NCBI GenBank assembly: GCA_036250195.1
Contig: JAVHZZ010000010.1
Location: 77,557,423 to 77,621,422, forward strand
DNA length: 64,000 nucleotides
Direction of reading: 5' to 3'
DNA from: Mixophyes australis
Lineage: Eukaryota > Chordata > Amphibia > Anura > Limnodynastidae
In this document: piece after piece, positions 1 to 9,875 of the stretch
Numbering within the stretch: position 1 is the stretch's first letter
Layout: each line of letters opens with the position of its first letter
Translations under genes and position numbers: made by a program
Notes under the pieces: model-generated
Databases searched by the model: none
Told to the model about the DNA's origin: nothing
What the model saw: the letters and a program-made list of their open reading frames with translations, nothing else

Positions 1-211
1 CCCCCATGCCATATAACACATCCCCCATCCCCTGTAACACATCCCCCATGCCATATAACACATCCCCCTTCCCCTGTAACACATCCCCTTTCCCCTATAA
101 CACATTCCCCGTTTCCCTGTAACATATCCCCTTCTCCTATAACACATTACCCCTTCCCCTGCAACACATTCCCTATTCCCCTATAAAACATTCCCCTTCC
201 CCTGTAACACA

Positions 212-336
212 TCCCCCATCCCATATAACACATCCCCCATCCCATATAACACATCCCCCATCCCATATAACACATCCCCCATCCCATATAACACATCCCC
301 CATCCCATATAACACATCCCCCATCCCATATAACAA
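212..336. repeat. Satellite A sub-family block, CCCATATAACACAT type
   Basis: Six or so consecutive 21-bp units in which the C-rich half reads CCCCCATCCCATA rather than CCCCCTTCCCCTG. An equivalent block lies at about 4870-4978 and a two-unit remnant at about 4025-4065, in each case followed by the same CCCCACTTCC unit and a short CCCTATAACACATGCCC unit. The blocks are therefore copies of one parent arrangement that differ in unit number. Confidence 0.85.
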
Positions 337-526
337 TCCCCACTTCCTCTGTAAGAAATCCCCTATAACACATGCCCTATCCCCTATAACACATGCCCTA
401 TAACACATCTCCATTCCATTGTAACGCATCCCCCATGCCACATAGCACATTCCCCTTCCCCTGTAAAACATCCGCCTTCCCCTGTAAAACATCCTTCTTC
501 CACTGTAACACATCCCCCTTCCCCTG

Positions 527-668
527 TAACGCACCCCCCTTCCCCTGTAACGCATCCCCCTTCCCCTGTAACGCATCCCCCTTCCCCTGTAACGCATCCC
601 CCTTCCCCTGTAACGCATCCCCCTTACCCTGTAACGCATCCCCCTTACCCTGTAACGCATCCGCCTTC
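527..668. repeat. Satellite A sub-family block, AACGCAT type
   Basis: Consecutive units carry TGTAACGCAT in place of TGTAACACAT, so each holds one CpG. Further blocks of the same type are at about 971-1195, 5176-5306, 5610-5815 and 12435-12550. A and G at this position separate two sub-families that stay grouped and do not intermingle, as expected from local amplification. The ACG form could be ancestral, with ACA produced by CpG decay, or a local mutation that spread. Confidence 0.85.
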
Positions 669-1679
669 CCCTGTAAAACATTTCCCATCCCCTGTAACAC
701 ATCCACTTTCCCCTATAACACATTCCCCCTTCCCCTATAACACATTCCCCCTTCCCCTGTAACTTATTCCCCCTTCCCCTGTAAAACTTCCTACTTCCCC
801 TGTAACACATCCCCCATGCCAAATAACACATTCCCCTTCCCGTGTAAAACATCCCCCTTCCCCTATAACACATCTGCCTTCCCCTGTAAAACATCCCCCT
901 TCCCCTGTAATACATTTCCCATCCCCTGTAACACATCCACTTTCCCCTGTAACACATCCCCCTTCCCCTATAACGCATCCCCCTTCCCCTGTAACGCATC
1001 CCCCTTCCCCTGTAACGCATCCCCCTTCCCCTGTAACGCATCCCCCTTCCCCTGTAACGCATCCCCCTTCCCCTGTAACGCATCCCCCTTCCCCTGTAAC
1101 GCATCCCCCTTCCCCTGTAACGCATCCCACTTCCCCTGTAACGCATCCCACTTCCCCTGTAACGCATCCCCCTTCCCCTGTAACGCATCCGCCTTCCCCT
1201 GTAAAACATTTCCCATCCCCTGTAACACATCCACTTTCCCCTGTAACACATTCCCCTTCCCCTGTAACTTATTCCCCCTTCCCCTGTAAAACTTCCTACT
1301 TCCCCTGTAACACATCCCCCATGCCAAATAACACATTCCCCTTCCCGTGTCAAACATCCCCCTTCCCCTATAACACATCTGCCTTCCCCTGTAACACAAT
1401 TCCCCTTCCCCTTTAACACATCCCCATCCCCTGTAACACATTCCCCCTTCCCCTATAATACATCCCCCCTTGCACTGTAACACATTCCCCTTCCCCTGTA
1501 ACACATCCGCCATCCCATATAACACCCCCTATTTCCACTGTGACACATCCCCTATAACACATGCCCAATCCCCTATAATACATCTCCATTCACTTGCAAC
1601 ACATCCCCCTTTCTCTGTAACACATCCCCCATGCCATATAACACATCCCCCATGCCATATAACACATCCCCCTTCCCCT

Positions 1680-3143
1680 GTAAAACAACCTCCTTCCACT
1701 GTAACACATCCACCTTCCCTATAACACATTCCTCCTTCCCCTGTAACACTTCCCCCTTCCCCTGTAACACTTCCCCCTTCCCCTGTAACACATCCCCCCT
1801 TCCTCTGTAACATATCCCCCCTTCCCCTGGAACATATTCCCCCTTCCCCTGTAACACATTCCCCCTTCCCCTGTAACACATTTCCCTTCCCTCTAACACA
1901 TTCCCCTTCCCATTTAATACATCCCCCTTCACCCACTATAAAACAAAACCCTTTCCCCTTTAACACATTCCCCTTCCCCTGTAACACATCCCCCTATCCC
2001 TATAACACATCCCCCTATGCCTATAACACATCCCCCTATCCCTATAACACATCCTCTACAACACATCCCCATTCCCCTGTAACACATCCCCCTTCCCCTG
2101 TAACACATCCCCCTTCCCCTGTAACACATTCCCCTTCACCCCCTATAAAACTAAACCCCTTCCTATGTAACACATTCCCCTTTCCCTGTAACACATCACC
2201 CATCCCCTGTAACACATCCCCCTTTCCCTATAACACATCCCACTTTCCCTATAACACATCCCCCTTTCCCTATAACACATCCCCCTTTCCCAAAAACACA
2301 TCCCCCTTCCCCTGTAACACATTCCCCTTCCCCTGTAACACATTCCCCTTCCCCTGTAACACATTCCCCTTCCCCTGTAACACATCCACTTTCCCCTATA
2401 ACACATCCACTTTCCCCTATAACACATCCACTTTCCCCTATAACACATCCACTTTCCCCTATAACACATCCACTTTCCCCTATAACACATCCACTTTCCC
2501 CTATAACACATCCACTTTCCCCTGTAAAACAACCTCCTTCCACTGTAACACATCCACCTTCCCTATAACACATTCCTCCTTCCCCTGTAACACTTCCCCC
2601 TTCCCCTGTAACACTTCCCCCTTCCCCTGTAACACATCCCCCCTTCCTCTGTAACATATCCCCCCTTCCCCTGGAACATATTCCCCCTTCCCCTGTAACA
2701 CATTCCCCCTTCCCCTGTAACACATTTCCCTTCCCTCTAACACATTCCCCTTCCCATTTAATACATCCCCCTTCACCCACTATAAAACAAAACCCTTTCC
2801 CCTTTAACACATTCCCCTTCCCCTGTAACACATCCCCCTATCCCTATAACACATCCCCCTATTCCTATAACACATCCCCCTATCCCTATAACACATCCTC
2901 TACAACACATCCCCATTCCCCTGTAACACATCCCCCTTCCCCTGTAACACATCCCCCTTCCCCTGTAACACATTCCCCTTCACCCCCTATAAAACTAAAC
3001 CCCTTCCTATGTAACACATTCCCCTTTCCCTGTAACACATCACCCATCCCCTGTAACACATCCCCCTTTCCCTATAACACATCCCACTTTCCCTATAACA
3101 CATCCCCCTTTCCCTATAACACATCCCCCTTTCCCAAAAACAC
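1680..3143. repeat. 844-bp higher-order tandem duplication in satellite A
   Basis: The stretch starting at 1680 (GTAAAACAACCTCC) and the stretch starting at 2524 are the same succession of variant units, including the rare TTCACCCACTATAAAAC unit (1928 and 2772), the TACAACACAT unit and the TTCACCCCCTATAAAAC unit (2135 and 2979). Matching continues for about 620 bp (1680-2299 against 2524-3143) with only a few differences. The intervening part of the first unit is filled by a run of TCCACTTTCCCC units. A shorter third relative begins near 6393. One tandem duplication of an 844-bp block explains this. Confidence 0.85.
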
Positions 3144-3251
3144 ATCCCCTTCCCCTGTAACACATTCCCCTTCCCCTGTAACACATTCCTCTTCCCCTGT
3201 AACACATTCCCCTTCCCCTGTAACACATTCCCCTTCCCCTGTAACACATCC

Positions 3252-3394
3252 CCCTCTCCCAAAAACACATCCCCCTCTCCCAAAAACACATCCCCCTCTC
3301 CCAAAAACACATCCCCCTTTCCCAAAAACACATCCCCCTTTCCCAAAAACACATCCCCCTTTCCCAAAAACACATCCCCCTTTCCCAAAAACAC
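3252..3394. repeat. Satellite A sub-family block, CCCAAAAACACAT type
   Basis: About seven consecutive units in which the TGT before AACACAT is replaced by an A-run. The C-half changes from CTCTCCC to CTTTCCC midway, so two sub-variants were amplified side by side. Isolated AAAAACACAT or AAAAGCACAT units recur near 2290, 3135, 18185, 18970, 20085, 20455 and 20890. Confidence 0.8.
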
Positions 3395-4699
3395 ATCCCC
3401 CCTTCCCTTGTAACACATTCACTGTTTCCCTGTAACACGTTCCCCTTCCACTGTAACACGTTCCCCTTCCACTGTAACACATTCCCCCTTACCCTGTAAC
3501 ACATTCCCTCTTCCACTATATTACATTCCCCTTCCCCTGTAACTCATTCCCCTTCAGCCCCTTTAAAACAAAACACCTTCCCTTGTAACACATTCCCCCT
3601 TCCCCTATAACACATTCCCCCTTCCCCCGTAAAACGTTCCCCCTTCCCTTGTAATTCATCCCCCATCCCCTATAACACATTCTCCTTCTGCTTTACCACA
3701 ATTCCCCATCCCCTGTAACACATTCCCCTTTCCCTATAAGACAACCCCCTTTTCCATGAACACAACCCCCCTTCCCCTGTAGCACATCCCCCTTACCCTA
3801 TAACACATTCCCCGTTTCCCTGTAACATATTCCCCTTCCCCTATAACACATTCCCCCTTCCCCTGCAACACATTCACTCTTCCCCTATAAAACAATCCCT
3901 TTCCCTTATAAAACATTCCACCTTCCCCTTTAACACATCCCCCATCCCCTGTAACACATTCCCCCTTCCCCTATAACACATCCCCCCTTCCATTGTAACA
4001 CATTCCCCTTCCCCTGTAACACATCCCCCATCCCATATAACACATCCCCCATCCCATATAACACTCCCCACTTCCCCTGTAAGACATCCCCTATAACACA
4101 TCCCTTATGACACATCTCCATTCCTTTGTAACACATCCCCCATGCCATATAACACATTCCCCTTCCCCTGTAAAACATCCTCCTTCCCCTGTAAAACATC
4201 CTCCTTCCCCTGTAAAATATCCTCCTTCCCCTGTAAAACATCCTCCTTCCCCTGTAAAACATCCTCCTTCCCTTGTAACACATCCTCCTTCCCTTGTAAC
4301 ACATCCCCCTTCCCCTGTAACACATCCCCCTTCCCCTGTAACACATCCCCCTTCCCCTGTAACACATCCACTTTCCCCTATAACACATCCACTTTCCCCT
4401 ATAACACATCCACTTTCCCCTATAACACATTCCCTGTTTCCCTGTAGCACATCCCCCTTCCCCTGGTAAAATTCCTCCTTCCCCTTTAACACATCCCTTA
4501 TGACATATAACATATCCCCCTTCCCCTGTAACACATTTCCCTTCCCCTGTAACACATTTCCATTCCCCTGTAACACATTTCCTTTCCCCTGTAACACATC
4601 CCCCATCCCCTGTAACACATTCCCCTTTCCCTATAAGACAACCCCCTTTCCCATGAACACAAACCCCTTTCCCCTGTAACACATCCCCTTTCCCCTATA

Positions 4700-6165
4700 A
4701 CACATTCCCCGTTTCCCTGTAACATATCCCCTTCTCCTATAACACATTACCCCTTCCCCTGCAACACATTCCCTATTCCCCTATAAAACATTCCACCTTC
4801 CCCTTTAACACATCCCCCATCCCCTGTAACACATCCCCCCTTCCCCTATAACACATTCCCCTTCCCCTGTAACACATCCCCCATCCCATATAACACATCC
4901 CCCATCCCATATAACACATCCCCCATCCCATATAACACATCCCCCATCCCATATAACACATCCCCCATCCCATATCACAATCCCCACTTCCTCTGTAAGA
5001 AATCCCCTATAACACATGCCCTATCCCCTATAACACATGCCCTATAACACATCTCCATTCCCTTGTAACGCATCCCCCATGCCACATAGCACATTCCCCT
5101 TCCCCTGTAAAACATCCGCCTTCCCCTGTAAAACATCCGCCTTCCCCTGTAAAACATCCCCCTTCCCCTGTAACGCATCCCCCTTCCCCTGTAACGCATC
5201 CCCCTTCCCCTGTAACGCATCCCCCTTCCCCTGTAACGCATCCCCCTTCCCCTGTAACGCATCCCCCTTCCCCTGTAACGCATCCGCCTTCCCCTGTAAC
5301 GCATCCGCCTTCCCCTGTAAAACATTTCCCATCCCCTGTAACACATCCACTTTCCCCTATAACACATTCCCCCTTCCCCTATAACACATTCCCCCTTCCC
5401 CTGTAACTTATTCCCCCTTCCCCTGTAAAACTTCCTACTTCCCCTGTAACACATCCCCCATGCCAAATAACACATTCCCCTTCCCGTGTAAAACATCCCC
5501 CTTCCCCTATAACACATCTGCCTTCCCCTGTAAAACATCCCCCTTCCCCTGTAATACATTTCCCATCCCCTGTAACACATCCACTTTCCCCTGTAACACA
5601 TCCCCCTTCCCCTATAACGCATCCCCCTTCCCCTGTAACGCATCCCCCTTCCCCTGTAACGCATCCCCCTTCCCCTGTAACGCATCCCCCTTCCCCTGTA
5701 ACGCATCCCCCTTCCCCTGTAACGCATCCCCCTTCCCCTGTAACGCATCCCCCTTCCCCTGTAACGCATCCCACTTCCCCTGTAACGCATCCCACTTCCC
5801 CTGTAACGCATCCCCCTTCCCCTGTAAAACATTTCCCATCCCCTGTAACACATCAACTTTCCCCTGTAACACATCCCCCTTCCCCTATAACACATTCCCC
5901 CTTCCCCTATAACACATTCCCCCTTCCCCTGTAACTTATTCCCCCTTCCCCTGTAAAACTTCCTACTTCCCCTGTAACACATCCCCCATGCCAAATAACA
6001 CATTCCCCTTCCCGTGTCAAACATCCCCCTTCCCCTATAACACATCTGCCTTCCCCTGTAACACAATTCCCCTTCCCCTTTAACACATCCCCATCCCCTG
6101 TAACACATTCCCCCTTCCCCTATAATACATCCCCCCTTGCACTGTAACACATTCCCCTTCCCCTG
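4700..6165. repeat. Second copy of the 1.5-kb block at 100-1530 (offset about 4.6 kb)
   Basis: The order of rare variant units from about 100 to 1530 is repeated here. The CCCCGTTTCCCTGTAACATA unit is at 111 and 4711 (offset 4600). Later landmarks such as CCATGCCAAATAACAC at 816 and 5460 are offset 4644, so the second copy gained about two 21-bp units. Local differences are mainly in the number of repeated identical units, which indicates slippage or unequal exchange after a larger duplication. Confidence 0.8.
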
Positions 6166-7957
6166 TAACACATCCCCCTTTCCCTGTAACACATCCCCCT
6201 TTCCCTGTAACACATCCCCCTTTCCCTGTAACACATCCCCCTTTCCCTGTAACACATTCCCCTTTCCCTGTAACACAACTCTCTTCCCCTGTAACACATC
6301 CCCCTTCTCCTATAACACATCCCCCTTTCTCTGTAACACATCCCCCATGCCATATAACACATCCCCCATGCCATATAACACATCCCCCTTCCCCTGTAAA
6401 ACAACCTCCTTCCACTGTAACACATCCACCTTCCCTATAACACATTCCTCCTTCCCCTGTAACACTTCCCCCTTCCCCTGTAATACATTTCCCATCCCCT
6501 GTAACACATCCACTTTCCCCTGTAACACATCCCCCTTTCCCTATAACACATCCCCCTTTCCCTATAACACATCCCCCTATCCCTATAACACATCCCCCTA
6601 TCCCTATAACACATCCCCCTTCCAATATAACATATCCCCCTTTCCCTGTAACACATTCCCCTTCCCCTGTAACACATCCCCCTTCCCCTATACGACATCC
6701 CCATCCCCTGTAACACATCCCCCTTTCCTTATAACACATCCCCCATTTCCCATAACACATCCCCCTTTCCCTATAACACATCCCCCTTTCCCTATAACAC
6801 ATCCCCCTTCCAATATAACACATCCCCCCTTCCAATATAACACATCCCCCCTTCCCCTGTAACACATCCCCCTTCCCCTGTAACACATCCCCCTTTCCCT
6901 GTAACACATCCCCCTTTTCCTGTAACACATCCCCCTTTCCCTGTAACACATCCCCCTTTCCCTGTAACACATCCCCCTTTCCCTGTAACACATCCCCCTT
7001 TCCCTGTAACACAACTCTCTTCCCCTGTAACACATCCCCCTTCTCCTATAACACATACCGCGTTTCCCTGTAACACATCCCCCTTGCCATATAACACATT
7101 CCCCTTTCCCTGTAAAACATCCCCCTTCCCCTATAACACATCCCCCTTCCAATATAACACATCCCCCCTTCCAATATAACACATCCCCCTTCCCCTATAA
7201 CACATCCCCCTTCCAATATAACACACCCCCCCCTTCCAATATAACACATCCCCCCTTCCCCTGTAACACATTCCCCTTTCCCTGTAACACAACTCTCTCC
7301 CCTGGAACACAACTCTCTCCCCTGTAACACATCCCCCTTCTCCTATAACACATACCGTGTTTCCCTGTAACACGTCCCCCTTGCCATATAACACCTCCCC
7401 GTTCCCCTGTAACACATCCCCCTTCACCCCCTATAAAACAAAACCCATTCCCCTATAATACATCCTCCTTCCCCTGTAACCACTGTGGTGGGGTATTGTA
7501 GCTTTGTATGGCCATGAGAGCTGCTGTGATGTTACTGTACTATCTCACAACCCTTCAACAAGCTGCCAAACCAGCAACCCAGCTTGTAAAATATATCCCT
7601 GGTGAGGTGATAATGAGGAAAAGTTGTCACATTTCAGAGTGGCAAAGTAAAACCGGGATGCAGGGTCCGAGATGTGGATGAATCACTCTACTATATGGAA
7701 ATAATGCTGGATGAGAAAAAGCATTGGCCAAATAAAAAATAAAAAAATTAAACATAGGAGCCACTTCCAACTAAGGCATATATACACTATAAATGACACT
7801 GTCTTCATCTTTAAACATAAAAGAAAATCCACCCACAAATTCCTCTACCCATCAAATCACAGATCCTCCCTTAAAATAAATACATTACAGTGTATACAGG
7901 GAGCTGTGAGACCGGTGACATCACATGACTCCATCCTCCTGCTGATATCACGTACCT

Positions 7958-7971
7958 GTAGTCATGGCAAC
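7958..7971 (-). promoter_or_regulatory. X-box-like motif (weak candidate)
   Basis: On the minus strand this reads GTTGCCATGACTAC, close to the RFX-factor X-box (a GTTGCC half-site, a two-base spacer, then an imperfect RRNRAC half). It lies about 40 bp downstream of a GTGACATCACATGAC stretch and about 80 bp upstream of the exon-like sequence. The same motif is present at 15320-15333 in the other copy. The motif is short and the second half-site is imperfect, so chance is a serious alternative. Confidence 0.2.
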
Positions 7972-8034
7972 GGTGATGTTTATTTTCGAGTTGTGAGCGG
8001 CAGTTATAAGTCACGAGTGAAGCAGAAACTATTG

Positions 8035-8197
8035 GAGGAGAAAAAGAAGATGGAAGGAAGGAAGGAAGAGGAACAGAAAGGGTAAGAAGAAAGAGACAGC
8101 AGAGCTGAAGAAGAAGAGGGCAAGTCCTGAGGATGACCATGGGAAGAAGAGGAAGAGAGCAAGACCGAGGAATTAGATGGTGATCAGCCAAGACCAG
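8035..8197 (+). pseudogene. Decayed lysine-rich exon-like fragment, copy 1
   Basis: Reading the plus strand, one frame gives a basic stretch (KKKETAELKKKRASPEDD, then HGKKRKRARPRN) ending in TAG. A second frame over the last 50 bases gives EESKTEELDGDQPRPG and runs into CAG/GTACAG, a good splice-donor match at 8197. The two frames are out of register, and an upstream ATG frame ends at MEGRKEEEQKG. Nuclear-localisation-like leaders rich in KKKR and E are known at the start of several vertebrate proteins, including expanded amphibian kinase families, but I cannot confirm any of these. The GGAA microsatellite inside the fragment shifts the frame between the two copies, which argues against a maintained gene. 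It could equally be chance purine-rich sequence. Confidence 0.2.
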
Positions 8198-8229
8198 GTA
8201 CAGAGGGGAAGGCGGTATCTATAGGCATC

Positions 8230-8249
8230 TTTTTTTTTTTTTTTTTTTT
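8230..8249. repeat. Poly-T microsatellite, copy 1
   Basis: A run of 20 T residues. The equivalent run in the second copy of the segment (15605-15615) has 11, so the tract changed length after duplication or is an assembly/sequencing length error. Confidence 0.9.
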
Positions 8250-8743
8250 ACTAATGAACACTTGTAGAACCCCAGCAGTGACAGGTGAGGAAGGGTTTTC
8301 TATGTCGCACCAATTTATAGAAATAATTAGGTTGGAGTCACTTTACCCTATATTTAAATTCCTGAGATAATACTCATATGTTAAATGCGGGGTGCAACCA
8401 CTAAAATGAATTTGATAGCAAAGAAAAAGAAAGAGTTTATTTAATGTAGTACATATGAGTTGATCCTAATTTTGACACTTATAGATTAACGTCTCTTTAT
8501 ACTTAAAAACAACTTTATCTTTACTTAAAACTTGCTTACTACATAGCGAAATAAAGGTGAAATTGTGTATAAGTGAATAAATCAAATGTGAGATTAAAAT
8601 TGCTGGATGCACTTAGTATTTTAGGTACTATAACTTATTGAGGTATGAGTTACTTGCTAAATCAGCATTTGTAAATTCTCTTATTAAAACGAAGTTGACC
8701 TAATTAGTAGCTATTAAAGGTAGGTGACCTAATTAAGAACCCC

Positions 8744-9341
8744 CAAAAAAGGAAAAAGAAAAGAAAATGTGTGAACAAGGGGCACTCCATAGCTTACAAA
8801 TTTCCCACATTTAAAACATGCATTTCTGCTTTTTTAGTATACATTAAAAATAAAATGTAAAAGGATTGTTTTTCTTCAATCTAAATAGTTAGCAAAATAT
8901 TAAAAAGGATTAATGAAACTCGAAATCCAAAAAAATAACTGTTAAAATAGCAGCCAATAGCTGATAAACCATGTCACTACACCTTAAATAGCATTATCAT
9001 ATTTTTGTTAAGTGTCTGCTTTTTGTTATAATATTGGCAATGAATATATAATAAAGATATTTTAAGAGCTTAAAGTACCTTTATTATATGATCATATGGT
9101 TATTTAAGTAGTGGTGACGTGGTTGGACAGCTATTTTCTGCTATTTTAATAGGTTTGCTTTGGATTTCTATTTTCATAAATCCTGTTTAATTTTTCGCTA
9201 GTTAATTGCAGAAAAACAATCCTTTTACATTTTATTTTTAATGTATACCAATAAAGCAGAAATGTATGTTTTAAATGTGGGGAATTTGTAAGCTATGGAG
9301 TGCCCCCTGTACACACATTTTCTTTTCTTTTTCCTTTTTTG
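8744..9341. mobile_element. 598-bp foldback / MITE-like palindrome, copy 1
   Basis: The left arm (8744-8875, 132 bp, starting CAAAAAAGGAAAAAG) is the inverted complement of the right arm (9210-9341) with about six mismatches. The similarity continues, more loosely, toward the centre: TTAAAATAGCAG, AATAGCTG and CTTAAATA near 8943-8990 match their complements near 9095-9145. Nearly the whole element can thus fold into one hairpin around 9040. No transposase frame is present, so if mobile it would be non-autonomous. I see no clear target-site duplication: the left flank ends GAACCCC and the right continues TGAATTGTCG. The termini do not match a superfamily signature I can name. A foldback transposon or MITE is the most economical reading; a non-mobile inverted duplication is the alternative. 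Confidence 0.6.
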
Positions 9342-9379
9342 TGAATTGTCGTCATGTGTGGGTGCTCCCCCTCTATAGT

Positions 9380-9388
<9 letters not shown>

Positions 9389-9428
<40 letters not shown>
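9389..9428. repeat. (TA)20 microsatellite, copy 1
   Basis: Pure TA dinucleotide run just outside the right end of the palindrome. The second copy has a longer (TG)n lead and about 38 TA units at 16762-16838. Confidence 0.95.
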
Positions 9429-9431
<3 letters not shown>

Positions 9432-9824
9432 CTTTGATGAATTATTAGAAAAAATGTAGGGTTTGTGACTGCACTCAATCCAGTGTGTATCTTATTGTAA
9501 CAAATTAAGAGCCCAGCAGTAACAGAAAGACCAAAAATGGGCAATTTTGTATGTTGAAAATGTTACAGTATAAACTATATTGAAGGCCATTCCATGTTCC
9601 AAATATTAAGTGTTACTATGGTTATTCAGGTATTAAAGATATTTAAAAGGCAAAAACAATCAATGGACCAGTACAATCAATATTTAGGGGAACATTTATG
9701 AAAACAGGTACATAACAAAAAGGTAATGTTACCCATAGTTAAAAATCGTATTTCAGTGGTCCTTTTTTTAGTTCAGTTTGGAAAATAAATATAAACAACA
9801 CTGTATATATAGATTTGATGAGGA

Positions 9825-9825
<1 letters not shown>

Positions 9826-9873
<48 letters not shown>
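9826..9873. repeat. (ATT)16 microsatellite, copy 1
   Basis: Sixteen perfect ATT triplets. The second copy of the segment has only four (17230-17241) followed by a degenerate AGTATTT. Confidence 0.95.

Positions 9874-9875
<2 letters not shown>

Larger units (their letters stand above)
1..7480. repeat. Satellite A, array 1 (about 21-bp C-rich minisatellite)
   Basis: Tandem units of about 21 bp, each a pyrimidine-rich half (CCCCCTTCCCC or CCCCTTTCCC) followed by TGTAACACAT or TATAACACAT. About 350 units fill the interval with no unique sequence. The array is a mosaic of sub-families recognised by fixed substitutions: AACGCAT for AACACAT, CCCATATAACACAT, CTATCCCTATAACACAT, CCCAAAAACACAT, CCAATATAACACAT. 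Two scales of duplication are visible inside it: an 844-bp tandem repeat (from 1680 and from 2524) and a copy of the first 1.5 kb about 4.6 kb downstream. Occasional units differ by 1-3 bp in length, so no reading frame is kept on the plus strand, while the minus strand is stop-poor only because of composition. The left end is cut by the window. The repeat nature is directly seen; no function can be inferred. Confidence 0.97.

Noticed and set aside
181..1419. Minus-strand frames of cysteine/glycine-rich repeats in satellite A
   Set aside because: The 21-bp unit has no stop on the minus strand in any frame, so the frames are compositional. No signal peptide, domain or conserved boundary.
1928..1950. 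TATA-box promoter in the CTATAAAAC unit
   Set aside because: Occurs about 25 times as one variant satellite unit with no gene downstream; kept only as a structural marker.
7711..8085. 125-codon plus-strand frame in segment S
   Set aside because: No recognisable family, and the C-terminal part differs between copies because a GGAA microsatellite lies in the frame. No coding signature.
9293..9544. Short frames across the (TA)n tracts giving IYIYIY peptides
   Set aside because: Simple translation of a microsatellite; length differs between the two copies.
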